From contig NZ_JAXAVX010000008.1 in NCBI RefSeq assembly GCF_033949425.1, positions 1 to 64,000 of the forward strand: a stretch of 64,000 bases of DNA, read 5' to 3'. Origin of the DNA: Patulibacter brassicae (GTDB lineage: Bacteria > Actinomycetota > Thermoleophilia > Solirubrobacterales > Solirubrobacteraceae). The notes beneath the pieces were generated by a model. The model made no database searches. It was not told the origin of the DNA and saw nothing but the letters and a program-made list of their open reading frames with translations. The position numbers were made by a program, and so were the translations under genes. Positions 24,895 to 34,037 of the stretch are shown one piece after another; position 1 is the stretch's first letter; every line of letters begins with the position of its first letter.

Positions 24895-25992
24895 ATGAGC
24901 GCGCGGACGATCCTCATCACCGGCTTCCCCGGCTTCATCGGCGCCCGCCTGATCCCGCTGCTGCTCGAGCAGGACCCCGAGGCGAGCGTCGTCGCGCTCG
25001 TCGAGCCGCGGATGGTGGAGAAGGCCCACGCCGCCGCGGCCGAGCTGCGGGCCGGCGACCGGCTGCGGATCCAGCCGGGCGACATCACGCTGCCGCGCCT
25101 GGGCCTCGACGAGGCGACCGCCCGGACGCTCGCCAACGACGTCGTCGCGGTCCACCACCTCGCCGCGATCTACGACCTCGCCGTCCCCCAGGCGCTCGCC
25201 GAGCGCGTGAACGTCCTGGGCACCCAGCACGTCGTGGACTTCTGCCGGACCTGCCCGCGCCTGGAGCGCCACCACTACGTCTCGACCGCCTACGTCGCCG
25301 GCCTGCGCGGCGGGCGCGTGATGGAGGCGGACCTCGCCGCCGGCCAGCAGTTCAAGAACCACTACGAGTCGACGAAGTTCGCCGCCGAGGTCCTCGTCCG
25401 CGCGTCGATGGACGACGTCCCGACGACGATCTACCGACCGGGCATCGTCGTCGGCGACTCGCGCACGGGCGCGACGCAGAAGTTCGACGGGCCCTATTAC
25501 CTGCTGCGCGTGATCTCCGCGTCGCTGCGCCGCGGCGGCGGGCTGCTCTTCCAGCCCGGGGCGATGACCGCGCCGTTCAACGTCGTCCCGGTCGACTTCA
25601 TCGTCGACGCGATCGCCGCCGGCGCCCGGACCGACGACGACCGCTTCGTCGGCGAGACCCTCCACCTCGTGGACCCCGACCCGGTGAGCGCCGCCGAGCT
25701 CTTCCGCCTGCTCTGCGTGGAGTACGCGGGTCGCGAGCCGCAGGTGCGCCTGCCGTTCGCGCTGGTCGACCAGGCGCTGCGCCTGGCGCCGGTCCGCGCC
25801 CTCTACGGGGGCACGCCGCGGGAGTCGCTGCGCTACCTCGGCCACGAGGTGCGCTACGACACCTCGCGCGCCACGCAGCTGCTCGCGAGCCGGGGCCTGC
25901 GGTGCCCGTCGCTGGCGGAGTACGTCGGGCCCGTGGTCGCGTTCTTCCGCGAGCACGAGGACGACCCGGCCTACGCGCCGGCGGGTCGGTGA
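24895..25992 (+). CDS. Extended SDR / thioester-reductase-like NAD(P)-binding protein
   Basis: A 365-residue NAD(P)-dependent oxidoreductase of the Male-sterility/NAD_binding_4 group. It has the Rossmann motif ITGFPGFIGARLI at the N-terminus, GDITLPRLGL, VHHLAAIYDLAVP, NVLGTQHVVDFC, the catalytic YESTK (Tyr-x3-Lys) near residue 157 and YRPGIVVGDSRTG. These proteins reduce acyl thioesters or oxidise/reduce long-chain or sterol-like substrates; the actual substrate cannot be read from the sequence. The gene stands alone with its own promoter. Confidence 0.82.
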   Translation: MSARTILITGFPGFIGARLIPLLLEQDPEASVVALVEPRMVEKAHAAAAELRAGDRLRIQPGDITLPRLGLDEATARTLANDVVAVHHLAAIYDLAVPQALAERVNVLGTQHVVDFCRTCPRLERHHYVSTAYVAGLRGGRVMEADLAAGQQFKNHYESTKFAAEVLVRASMDDVPTTIYRPGIVVGDSRTGATQKFDGPYYLLRVISASLRRGGGLLFQPGAMTAPFNVVPVDFIVDAIAAGARTDDDRFVGETLHLVDPDPVSAAELFRLLCVEYAGREPQVRLPFALVDQALRLAPVRALYGGTPRESLRYLGHEVRYDTSRATQLLASRGLRCPSLAEYVGPVVAFFREHEDDPAYAPAGR

Positions 25993-26065
25993 GCGCCGGA
26001 CGCCCGGACCGTCGCGCCGGGGCGGGCCTGCGCAACTCGCCGCGACCGACGGGGTTCTGAGGGAC

Positions 26066-27181
26066 GTGGTCTCCCGCCGCTCCTCCCTCCTCGTCCTCGC
26101 CCTGGCCGGCGCGCTCGCCGGCCTGCCCGCGTCGCCCGCCCAGGCCGCCCTGGCGGGGCCCGAGGCGCTCTCGGTCGAGAGCGGCGACACGGCGCTGGAC
26201 GGCTGGGGCGGCTGGCTCGTCTGGAGCCGCCGCGACGCCGGCGGCACGTTCACGCTCGTCGCGCGCGCGCCGGACGGGACGGGGCTCGCGCTGCCCGCTC
26301 CGGCGCAGCGGCGGCCCTACGACGCGCGGATCGGTCCCGGACCGGACGGGCGGCCGCTCGTGGTGTACTCGCGCTGCGCCGCACCGGCCGCGCAGCCCCC
26401 GACGGGCTGCGATGTCTGGCGGATCGACCCGCAGAGCGGCGAGACCCGCGTCGTGGCCGCCGCGAGCCGGCCCGACGTCGACGAGCGCCTGCCGACCGTC
26501 TGGGGCACGCGGATCGCGTTCGCTCGCCAGGAGCGCGGCAGCCGCGCACGCCGGGTCGGGATCGCCATCGCGGCGCTCGACGGTCCCGCACCGCGGCGGG
26601 CGGTCGTGCACGGGCCGCGCAACGAGCGGCGCGGCCGCCGGCCGGTCCGGGCGCGCAGCTACGGCCCCGTGGGCCTGGACCTCGTCGGCCGGCGCCTCGC
26701 CTACACCTGGGAGGTCCGTCGCCGCTCCGGCACGGTGGGCAGCCTGCGGACGGCCCTGCTGACCGGATCGACCCGGGCGCCGGCCGTGCGATCGGCGCAG
26801 GGGCTCTTCGAGCTGCCGGCCGCGCGCGGCTCGGTCTCGGCGCTCGGCAGCCCCGCGCTCGGCGGCGGCCAGAGCACGGGCCTGCAGGTCCTCGCCCCCG
26901 TGATCCGCACCGGCGGCGGTGGCCGCTCGACGATCGTGCGCACGACGATCGGCGGCTCGCGCGCCTGGAAGCTCGAGAGCGGCTTCACGGCCGGGCAGAC
27001 CGAGCGCTACGGCTCGGCGCTCAGCGCGGTGGCGTGGCTCGACGACGCGCGGATCGCCACGGTCCGGCGCCTCGCCAGCGACGGCCGCTACGGCTGCCGG
27101 TCGGCCGCCGCGCCGGGCACCGAGGGCTGCGAGGTCCTCGCGTTGCGCCTGCGCGCCCAGCCCTGGCGCGCGCTGCGCTGA
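26066..27181 (+). CDS. Secreted TolB/propeller-like protein
   Basis: A 371-residue exported protein. The GTG start gives a Sec signal peptide: VSRRSS basic end, LLVLALAGALAGL core and an SPAQAAL cleavage region near residue 28. The mature part is a run of beta-strand repeats of the WLVWSRRDAGGTFTLVARAPDG / VYSRC...CDVWRIDPQSGETRVV / RIAFARQERGSRARR type, similar to WD40-like/TolB propeller blades, and contains two Cys pairs. No catalytic motif is seen. The gene is 73 bp after the SDR gene on the same strand. Function unknown. Confidence 0.65.
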   Translation: MVSRRSSLLVLALAGALAGLPASPAQAALAGPEALSVESGDTALDGWGGWLVWSRRDAGGTFTLVARAPDGTGLALPAPAQRRPYDARIGPGPDGRPLVVYSRCAAPAAQPPTGCDVWRIDPQSGETRVVAAASRPDVDERLPTVWGTRIAFARQERGSRARRVGIAIAALDGPAPRRAVVHGPRNERRGRRPVRARSYGPVGLDLVGRRLAYTWEVRRRSGTVGSLRTALLTGSTRAPAVRSAQGLFELPAARGSVSALGSPALGGGQSTGLQVLAPVIRTGGGGRSTIVRTTIGGSRAWKLESGFTAGQTERYGSALSAVAWLDDARIATVRRLASDGRYGCRSAAAPGTEGCEVLALRLRAQPWRALR

Positions 27182-27279
27182 GCCCGAGCGCCTCGCGGCG
27201 CCACGCGCCGGCGCCGCCCTTCGCAGCGACGCCGCGCGCCGGCGCCGCGGGGACGGCGCCGGTCGGCCGCCTCGCCCGA

Positions 27280-29883
27280 TCAGGCGTCGAGCACCTCGAC
27301 GACGCCCGCCGCGCCGTCGACCCGCACGCGCATCCCGTCGCGCAGGTCCCGCGTCCCCGTGCGGGTGTTCGAGACGCACGGCAGCCCGAGCTCGCGGCAG
27401 ACGATCGCCGCGTGGCTCAGCGCGCTGCCGACGTTCGTCACCACGGCGCTGGCGAGCGGGAACAGCGACGCCCAGCTCGGGTCGGTCGCGTGGCAGACGA
27501 GGATCGTCCCCTCCGGGATGTCGGCGCCGGCCAGGTCGGTGATGACGCGGACGGTGCCCTCCGCGACGCCGGAGCTCACCCCGAGGCCGGTCAGCCGCCG
27601 GGTCGACCCGTCGCCCGGGTCCGCCGAGGCCGCGACGGGCTCGGGCACGCCGTGCCAGACGTGCGGCAGCTCGGCCGCCTCGAACGCCGCGTGGTCGACG
27701 CGGCGCTGGGCCACGAGCGCCGGGATCGCGTCGCGATCGAGCGCCTCGAGCTCCTCGATCGTGAGGAACTGGACATCGCGCGGGTCCTGGAGCACGCCTT
27801 CGTCGTGGAGGTGCCGGCCGACCGCGCGCGACGCCGCGCGCGCGGCGTCGACGGTCTGGAGCATCGCCGCGCGGCCCCGCTCGCGCCACATCGGGGCGTG
27901 GCCCGAGAAGCGGACGATCGCCCGCACGAGCGGCCAGCGCGCCGGCCCGACCGCCTCGCGCAGGCGGGCCATCGCGTCGGCCCGCGCCTCGCGGCCCCGG
28001 GCCGCGATCCGCTCCACGTCCTCGGCCTCCGGCCGACGGCGGTAGGCGGCGGCGAGCTCGCGCACGAGCGACGGGTCCTCGCGCCAGGACACGGACTCCA
28101 CGAGCCCCTCGCGCGGCCCGTGGTAGCCGTGCGCGCGCTGGAACGCCGGGACGTCGATCTCGTCGCGCGCGAGCCGCTGGAGGTCGCGCACGAGGTCGAA
28201 CTCCGCCGTGCCGTGGTCGCTGCGCACGAGCTCGCGCTCCAGCCCCGGCAGCCCGGCGTCCTGCGCCAGCGACTCGACCTTCGCCAGCAGCCCCTGGGCC
28301 ATGATCGAGAGGACCATGTGGCTGCGGGTGACCTCGGCGTAGCGACGGCGCGCCTCGGCGAGCAGGTCGACGGCGTCGGCGAGCGTCGCGTGCGCGACGC
28401 CGAAGGCGACCCGACCCCACCAGGCGAAGACGTCCGCCGCGACCTGCTCCTGCTCGCGCATGCGCCGGCGGACGGTCAGCGGCATCCGCACCGCGACGAT
28501 CGGCCACCGCCGGATCCGCTCGAGGAACGGCGGCTCGGTGTTCTCCTCCGGCACCGAGCCGAAGAGCTGCTCCTCCATCTGGGCCGCCGAGCTGCCGGGC
28601 AGGCGCCCCGCCAGCTGGCACATGACGTCGACGTTGGCGATCGCGCGACCGTGGGCGACGGTGATGAAGCGCAGGTCGACGTCGGCGGGGACGCCGCGCT
28701 CGCGCTCGCGCAGGACGCCGAAGTCGGTCCAGCAGTCCCGCATCGTCGCCTCGGTCGCCGGGTCGTACACCGACCAGGTCAGCGGCGTGACGATGCCCGG
28801 GAACGCCTCGTCGACGTTCGCCGTCGTCCAGCGGACGCGGCTGCCGGGCAGGTGCACCGGGCTCGCGTCGAGGTCGGGCCCGTCGGGCTCCGGCGGCAGC
28901 GAGAAGTCCACGCCGGTGACCGGCCGCGCCTGCAGCAGGACGAGCGTCCCGTCGGCGAGCGCCCACTCCACGTCCTGCGGGCTGCCGTAGTGCTCGGCGA
29001 CGCGGGCCCCGAGCCGCGCGAGCTCGGCGGCGCGCTCGTCGTCGAGCGCGGGCCGGGCCCGACGCTCCGGCTCGACGTCGCGCTCGATCGTGCCGCGGCC
29101 GGTCTCGGGGTCGCGGACGACCTCGACCTCCTTGCCGCCGATCACGCGGTCCAGGACGCGCCAGCTGCCGTGCTCGACGACGAGCTGGTCGGGCGTCGTG
29201 ATGCCGGAGACGACCGCCTCCCCCAGCCCCCAGCTCGCGTTGACGAGCAGGCGATCGGTGCGCCGGCGGACGGGGTCGGCCGTGAAGAGCACGCCGGCGA
29301 CCTCGGAGGCCACCATCCGCTGGACGACGACCGCGATCGAGGGCAGCGGATCGATCCCGCGCTGCCGGCGGTAGTCGATCGCGCGGGCCGTGTAGAGGCT
29401 CGCCCACGCGCCGCGCACGGCGTCCAGCAGCTCGTTCTCGCCGCGGACGTCGAGGTACGTGTCGTGCTGGCCGGCGAACGCGGCGCCCTCGAGGTCCTCC
29501 GCGGTGCCCGACGAGCGCACCGCGACGAAGCCGCTGCCGAGCTCGGCGTAGGCGGCGCGCACCGGCATCGAGACGGCGTCCGGGATCGCCGCCTGCTCGA
29601 TCCGCTCGCGGATCGTCGCGGCGGCGTCCTCGAGCGCCGCGAGGTCGCCGGCGGGCAGGCCGTCGAGGAGCTCCCGGACCCCGTCGCGCAGGGCGTCGAC
29701 GTGCGCGTCGTAGGCGCGGGTGCTGACGACGAACCCCTCGGGCACCGGGAACCCGGCCTGCACGAGGCGGCCGAGGTTCGCGCCCTTGCCCCCGACGACG
29801 TCGTGGTCGGTGGCCTGGGGATCCGCGAACCAGACCGTCGGACGGGCCTCGGTCGTGTCGACGATGGGCGGCTCGGCGGTCAT
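27280..29883 (-). CDS. PEP/pyruvate-binding and PEP-mobilising domain enzyme (PEP synthase / rifampin-phosphotransferase-like)
   Basis: An 867-residue enzyme with the three-part layout of dikinase-type phosphotransferases. An N-terminal ATP-grasp/PPDK-N domain (residues about 25-330) has VGGKGANLGRLVQAGFPVPEGFVV, VAVRSSGTAEDLEGAAFAGQHDTYL and NASWGLGEAVVSG. A large helical substrate domain spans roughly 340-760. A C-terminal swivelling His domain has VGSALSHAAIV with the phospho-His near residue 824. The PEP-synthase C-terminal TIM barrel is absent, so like rifampin phosphotransferase it probably transfers phosphate from ATP to a small organic hydroxyl instead of pyruvate. It is the last gene of the operon, overlapping the LLM oxidoreductase gene by 4 bp. 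Confidence 0.85.
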   Translation of the reverse strand: MTAEPPIVDTTEARPTVWFADPQATDHDVVGGKGANLGRLVQAGFPVPEGFVVSTRAYDAHVDALRDGVRELLDGLPAGDLAALEDAAATIRERIEQAAIPDAVSMPVRAAYAELGSGFVAVRSSGTAEDLEGAAFAGQHDTYLDVRGENELLDAVRGAWASLYTARAIDYRRQRGIDPLPSIAVVVQRMVASEVAGVLFTADPVRRRTDRLLVNASWGLGEAVVSGITTPDQLVVEHGSWRVLDRVIGGKEVEVVRDPETGRGTIERDVEPERRARPALDDERAAELARLGARVAEHYGSPQDVEWALADGTLVLLQARPVTGVDFSLPPEPDGPDLDASPVHLPGSRVRWTTANVDEAFPGIVTPLTWSVYDPATEATMRDCWTDFGVLRERERGVPADVDLRFITVAHGRAIANVDVMCQLAGRLPGSSAAQMEEQLFGSVPEENTEPPFLERIRRWPIVAVRMPLTVRRRMREQEQVAADVFAWWGRVAFGVAHATLADAVDLLAEARRRYAEVTRSHMVLSIMAQGLLAKVESLAQDAGLPGLERELVRSDHGTAEFDLVRDLQRLARDEIDVPAFQRAHGYHGPREGLVESVSWREDPSLVRELAAAYRRRPEAEDVERIAARGREARADAMARLREAVGPARWPLVRAIVRFSGHAPMWRERGRAAMLQTVDAARAASRAVGRHLHDEGVLQDPRDVQFLTIEELEALDRDAIPALVAQRRVDHAAFEAAELPHVWHGVPEPVAASADPGDGSTRRLTGLGVSSGVAEGTVRVITDLAGADIPEGTILVCHATDPSWASLFPLASAVVTNVGSALSHAAIVCRELGLPCVSNTRTGTRDLRDGMRVRVDGAAGVVEVLDA

Positions 29884-31013
29884 CGGGTGGCTCCGGTGGT
29901 CGAGAGGGCGGCCGGGCGCGCGCGCCAGGCCTCCAGCAGCGCGGCGTTCTGGCCCGGCGTGCTGCCGTAGGTGGCGATCTCGTCCGCGCCGGCGTCGCGG
30001 TAGCGCTGCAGCGCCGCCACGCACGCCGGCACGTCGCCGAAGGCGCAGGACTCCTCCATCCACGCGTCCGGCACGAGCGTCGCCGGCTCCAGCAGCTCGC
30101 GCCGGTGGAAGGCCGTGTCGGCGAGCTCGTCGCCGCCGGCGGCGGCCTGCCGGGCCCGCATCGCCTCGCGCAGGCGCTCGGCGGGCTCCCGGTCCCAGCC
30201 GTTGACCCGCAGCAGGGAGTTGCCGTACTCCGGCGCCTGGAGGTACGTCACCGCCCGGGCGTGGGCGAGCGTCCGGGCCTCCTCCTCGCCGAGGTCCGGC
30301 GCGGTGACGACGCACTGGACGATCCGCAGCGACGCGGGGTCGCGATCGATCCGCTCGCACGCCTCGCGCAGGCGACGGACCGAGCCGGCGGTCGCCTCGG
30401 GGGTCATCATCGGCGGCAGGATCACGCCGTCGAAGGTCTGCGCGACCGCCGCAGCGGCCTTGGGCAGGCCGAAGGTGCCGTAGTACACCCGCGGCGGCGG
30501 TCCCTCGTACACGTCCCCGAGCTTGATCGCCCGGTACGTGCCGGCGGGCCCGTCGTAGTCCAGCGTCTCGCCGGCCCACAGCCGGCGAAGGATGTCGACG
30601 TAGTCGCGGATGCCGTCGAAGCCCGCGGTCCGCAGGCCCTCGTGGCGCAGGTAGGCGTGGTCGCCGCGGCCGAGGCCGAGGATGAACCGCGGCCCGGCGA
30701 CGGCCTGCATCGTGGCCCCGAAGGCCGCCATGTGCAGGACGTGGCGACGCGCCGGCGAGACGAGCCCCGTCCCGAGCCCGATCCGCTCGGTGCGCACCCC
30801 CGCGGCGCCGAGGAAGACCGCGGCCTCCTTGAGGTTCCACCGCTCCGAGAACCACGCGTTGACGAAGCCGAGCTCCTCGGCCTGCACCGCGTCGTCGATG
30901 CCCTGGCGGACCGTCCGGACCGCCGTCTCGTCGCTCGCGTCCGCGGGCAGGTGCGAGGCGACCCGTCCCGCGACGAGGTAGGCGCTGATGTCCTCGACCA
31001 CCGGACCGGGCAT
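29880..31013 (-). CDS. LLM-class flavin/F420-dependent oxidoreductase
   Basis: A 377-residue bacterial-luciferase-like TIM-barrel protein, with EELGFVNAWFSERWNLKEAAVFLGA, RIGLGTGLVSPARRHVLHMAAFGATMQ, RFILGLGRGDHAY and DYVDILRRLWAGE. The sequence resembles F420-dependent members found in actinobacteria rather than FMN monooxygenases, but the cofactor is inferred. It overlaps both neighbours (start shared with the stop of the upstream gene, stop overlapping the PEP-domain gene start), so the three proteins are made together. It probably oxidises or reduces the same substrate the phosphotransferase handles. Confidence 0.88.
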   Translation of the reverse strand: MPGPVVEDISAYLVAGRVASHLPADASDETAVRTVRQGIDDAVQAEELGFVNAWFSERWNLKEAAVFLGAAGVRTERIGLGTGLVSPARRHVLHMAAFGATMQAVAGPRFILGLGRGDHAYLRHEGLRTAGFDGIRDYVDILRRLWAGETLDYDGPAGTYRAIKLGDVYEGPPPRVYYGTFGLPKAAAAVAQTFDGVILPPMMTPEATAGSVRRLREACERIDRDPASLRIVQCVVTAPDLGEEEARTLAHARAVTYLQAPEYGNSLLRVNGWDREPAERLREAMRARQAAAGGDELADTAFHRRELLEPATLVPDAWMEESCAFGDVPACVAALQRYRDAGADEIATYGSTPGQNAALLEAWRARPAALSTTGATR

Positions 31014-32044
31014 CAGGACCGCCCCCCGAGCGCCGCGCGGACGAAGTCGGTCCACATCGCCACCTGGCTGTCGCCGTACCCGACGCGTCCGTCGCACTCC
31101 CAGCGGGCCAGGCCGACCGACATGTGGACGTTGGACCAGGTGTGCCACGGCGCCGAGGCGCGCAGCGTGCCGTGGAGGCGGTGCTCCTGCCCCTCGTCGT
31201 CGGTCACGACGACCTCGTGGCCCGCCTGACGGCGCCCGGCGCGGTCCCACTCGGTGCGGATGACCGCGGAGGTGACGGTCCGCAGCCGGCCGTCGCGCCA
31301 GACCCAGCCGCGGTTCATCGCCTGCGCCATCGCCGGGTCGGCGGCGAAGCGGTCGCGCCACTCCGCGGTCTCCGGGTCCTCGAGGCCCGTGACGTGGATG
31401 GCGAAGTCGTTGTCGAACGCGGCGACGAGCCAGTGGATGCCGGGCAGCCCGGTCGGGTCCTCGGTCCGGGCCTCGCCCCAGGAGCGGTCGCGGACGGCCA
31501 GGCCGTCGACGACGTGCTCCTCGCCGCGCAGCCGGACCGTGCCGGACGTGCGCATGATCTGGTCGAAGTGTCGGTTGGACGGCAGCATCGCGGGCGGCAT
31601 GACGGCGGTGAGCGTCACGTCGATCGCGTTGTCGCGCGCGGCGTCCTCGTAGGTCATCCGGACCTCGCGCAGCGGCTCGAGCACCTGATGGCGGTAGCCG
31701 GAGGGCATCGTCACGTCGTCGAGGTCGCCCCCGTCGTCGGTGATCGCGGTGTCGGGCACGAAGTCCCGCATCTCGAAGATCTCGGCCTCCAGCTGGGTGG
31801 CCTTGTGGCCCTGCCAGCACCAGACGCCGCCGCTCATGAGGCGGAGGTTCGGGTGCATCCACAGGTAGTTCAGGCAGTGGATGTCCGCCTCCGGGACGTT
31901 GAACCCGGTGAAGACGGTCTCCACGAGCGCCGGGCTGGACTCGGTCGCCCGGGCCTCGCGGTGCAGCAGCTCGTCCTCCGGCCGGGCGGTCCCGAAGCCG
32001 TCGGCGATCTGCGGGTTCATGAAGTACGACGTGTTCTGGCCCAT
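31013..32044 (-). CDS. Unassigned protein of the LLM/PEP-domain operon (DUF7064/DUF7065-like)
   Basis: A 343-residue soluble protein without signal peptide, starting MGQNTSYFMNPQIADGFGT behind a strong GGAGGAG. It is rich in Trp/His strands (LYMWMHPN-type: NYLWMHPNLRLMSGGVWCWQG; RSWGEARTEDPTGLPGIHWLVAAF; ECDGRVGYGDSQVAMW), the look of a two-barrel lipocalin/tocopherol-cyclase-like fold seen in DUF7064/7065 proteins that accompany lipid or steroid catabolic genes. That family assignment is from memory of the pattern and is tentative. It is the first gene of the three-gene operon, and a palindromic operator lies about 95 bp upstream. Confidence 0.65.
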   Translation of the reverse strand: MGQNTSYFMNPQIADGFGTARPEDELLHREARATESSPALVETVFTGFNVPEADIHCLNYLWMHPNLRLMSGGVWCWQGHKATQLEAEIFEMRDFVPDTAITDDGGDLDDVTMPSGYRHQVLEPLREVRMTYEDAARDNAIDVTLTAVMPPAMLPSNRHFDQIMRTSGTVRLRGEEHVVDGLAVRDRSWGEARTEDPTGLPGIHWLVAAFDNDFAIHVTGLEDPETAEWRDRFAADPAMAQAMNRGWVWRDGRLRTVTSAVIRTEWDRAGRRQAGHEVVVTDDEGQEHRLHGTLRASAPWHTWSNVHMSVGLARWECDGRVGYGDSQVAMWTDFVRAALGGRS

Positions 32045-32139
32045 GGCTCCTCCGGGGTCGTCACCGAGCCGCCCTCGTGCGGTCTCGACGGCGCCGCGCC
32101 CGTCGGTCCTCCCCGGCCCGGGCGCGGGCGGCGCGATCA

Positions 32140-32158
32140 AAGTACACGTTGTGTACTT
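32140..32158. promoter_or_regulatory. TetR-type palindromic operator
   Basis: AAGTACACGTTGTGTACTT is a perfect 8-bp inverted repeat with a 3-nt centre, located upstream of the 31013-32044 gene. Its size and symmetry suit a TetR-family repressor. No repressor gene is adjacent, so the regulator would act from elsewhere. Confidence 0.65.
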
Positions 32159-32365
32159 CGGTGTCCACCCCGTCCGCACACGCTGTCCGGACGCGCGGCG
32201 GCGGCGCCGGTCTCCGTCCGCGCCTGCGCGCGTTCTCGGGGCCCCGCCCCGACCGCGGCGGACCGCGGCGACGCGCGTCGGGGGCACCGGCCGGGCGGCG
32301 CCTCCGCGGGATGCGGGCCACCCGAGGCGAGCCGCGGGCGGAGGCGGGAGGCGGGAGGCGGGCCG

Positions 32366-33385
32366 CTACTTCGCGGCGCGGACCGGCAGCGCGATGACGT
32401 CGCCGCCGGAGACGGCGATCGCGAGCCGGTTGCGCAGCGTCCGCTCGTCGAAGGCGGCGATCGCGCGGGCCAGGCCGTCCGCGTCGGTGCCGCTGATGAT
32501 CCAGCTCGGAGGCTCGTCGCGGTAGCGGGACGCCACCACGAGGCCGGTCCCGGGGCCGAGGGTCCGCGCGACGGAGCCGTCGGCGGCCAGCAGCTGGACC
32601 TGGCGGCCGTCGGCGCGCGGGCGCAGGAAGACGCCGGAGACGCGCGGCCCGAGCTCGAGCAGCCCCGCCGCCGGATCCTGGCGCAGGTCCCGCCACGTGC
32701 CGACCGCGATCCGCGCCGTCTCCGGGTTGTAGGAGCTGCGCAGCGGCGCCACCGACGCCGGCAGGCCGTAGCGGACGATGAGGTCGCGCACCTGGCGGCA
32801 CGCGTCGCCGCGCGGGTCCACGCACTCCAGGCGCAGCGGCCAGCGCTTGCCCTCGAAGCCGTGCACGAACGGCTCCGGGAAGAGGCCGACGCCGCCACGG
32901 GGCGGCGTGGCGACCGGGCGCCGCGGGTCGCCGAGGTCGGCGCGGTCGAACCAGACCGTGTCGCCGTCGTGGATCGGCGCCTCGGACGCCGTCTGCCGGT
33001 CGGTCGGCCGCTGCTCGTTCGTCGGCTGCGCGTCGTCCAGCGCTCCGGTCTCGGCCGGCACGCCGTTGATGAGGAACCGCCAGCGGCGCTGCCCCGTCGC
33101 GGCGCGGTCGCCGATCCGCACGACGTCGCCGGTCCGGTCGGCCTGCGCGTCCGTGGCGCGACGCAGGACGTCGAGGACGCGGTCGCCGTCCTGCACCGCG
33201 ACGTCGCGCCGGTCGAGCACCTGGACCTCGCCGAAGCGGTCGGTGACGAGCACCCGCACGCCCGTGCCGCGGTCGGTCCCGCCGCAGCCGGCGAGCGCGA
33301 GCCCGACCAGGCCGAGGGCGAGGAGACCGCCGCCGCGCACGGCGCGCCACGGGCGGAGGATCGACGGGACGACGGGGCGCGACAC
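32366..33385 (-). CDS. Lipoprotein with DUF4430-like domain
   Basis: A 339-residue exported lipoprotein. From the GTG at 33385 the protein has an Arg-containing n-region, hydrophobic LLALGLVGLALAGC and a lipobox Cys. Residues about 45-140 carry the transcobalamin-like/DUF4430 pattern VLDVLRRATD...RRWRFLINGVPA...IHDGDTVWFDR, a beta-grasp fold used for ligand or partner binding. The rest is alpha/beta with LRLECVDPRGDACRQVRDLIVRYG and ends with a beta segment without known motifs. TACACT lies 9 nt upstream of the start. It is divergent from the corrinoid adenosyltransferase gene, which is suggestive given the transcobalamin-like fold, but no link is shown. Confidence 0.7.
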   Translation of the reverse strand: MSRPVVPSILRPWRAVRGGGLLALGLVGLALAGCGGTDRGTGVRVLVTDRFGEVQVLDRRDVAVQDGDRVLDVLRRATDAQADRTGDVVRIGDRAATGQRRWRFLINGVPAETGALDDAQPTNEQRPTDRQTASEAPIHDGDTVWFDRADLGDPRRPVATPPRGGVGLFPEPFVHGFEGKRWPLRLECVDPRGDACRQVRDLIVRYGLPASVAPLRSSYNPETARIAVGTWRDLRQDPAAGLLELGPRVSGVFLRPRADGRQVQLLAADGSVARTLGPGTGLVVASRYRDEPPSWIISGTDADGLARAIAAFDERTLRNRLAIAVSGGDVIALPVRAAK

Positions 33386-33446
33386 CGGGTGGCGAGTGTA
33401 TTGGCGCGCCTCGCGGCCCCGCGGCGTGGCGCCCGGGACGCAGCGG

Positions 33447-33452
33447 TAGGCT
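33447..33452 (+). promoter_or_regulatory. -10 box of the PduO gene (leaderless)
   Basis: TAGGCT ends exactly 6 nt before the GTG start at 33459. No ribosome binding site is present. Confidence 0.55.
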
Positions 33453-33458
33453 CGGCCC

Positions 33459-34019
33459 GTGGCCGTCAACCTGACCCGGATCTACACCCGTCTCGGCGAC
33501 GCCGGCGAGACGCACCTCGGCGACATGAGCCGCGTGCCGAAGACGCATCCGCGGATCGAGGCCTACGGCGAGATCGACGAGCTGAACAGCCACCTCGGCG
33601 TCGTCCTGACGCTGCCGGACCTCCCCGAGCGCCTGCGCCCGTGGCTGCGCCGGGTGCAGAACGACCTCTTCGACCTCGGCGCCGACCTCTCGGTCCCCGA
33701 GGACACGGCGTCCGAGCGCAAGGACCGCCTCCGCGCGACGCCGGAGCAGGTCGCCTGGGTCGAGGAGCGCTGCGACGAGGTGAACGCCGAGCTCGAGCCG
33801 CTGCGCTCGTTCCTCCTGCCCGGCGGCTCGCCCGCGGCGGCCCACCTGCACGTCGCACGGACGATCTGCCGCCGGGCGGAGCGCCGCGCGCTGCTCGTCG
33901 AGGGCGCCAACCCCGAGGTCGCGAAGTACCTCAACCGGCTCTCGGACCTCCTCTTCATCCTCGCCCGCTCGGCGAACGACGGCGACGAGCCGCTCTGGCA
34001 GCCCGGCGCCGGTCGCTGA
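33459..34019 (+). CDS. pduO: Cob(I)alamin adenosyltransferase, PduO type
   Basis: Transfers the 5'-deoxyadenosyl group of ATP to cob(I)alamin or related corrinoids, forming adenosylcobalamin. The 186-residue protein has the ATP-binding start TRIYTRLGDAGETHLGDMSRVPK, EAYGEIDELNSHLGVVL near residue 37, SFLLPGGSPAAAHLHVARTICRRAERR, and NRLSDLLFILAR near the C-terminus, all standard for the trimeric PduO class. The start is GTG and the mRNA is probably leaderless. It faces the LCP gene convergently with an 18-bp gap. Confidence 0.95.
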   Translation: MAVNLTRIYTRLGDAGETHLGDMSRVPKTHPRIEAYGEIDELNSHLGVVLTLPDLPERLRPWLRRVQNDLFDLGADLSVPEDTASERKDRLRATPEQVAWVEERCDEVNAELEPLRSFLLPGGSPAAAHLHVARTICRRAERRALLVEGANPEVAKYLNRLSDLLFILARSANDGDEPLWQPGAGR

Positions 34020-34037
34020 TCGCGCCGGCGGCGCCCG

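Noticed and set aside
33386..33458. Cobalamin riboswitch between the DUF4430-like lipoprotein and pduO
   Set aside because: The gap is only 73 bp, both starts have near-leaderless promoters and no B12-box-like core is seen.
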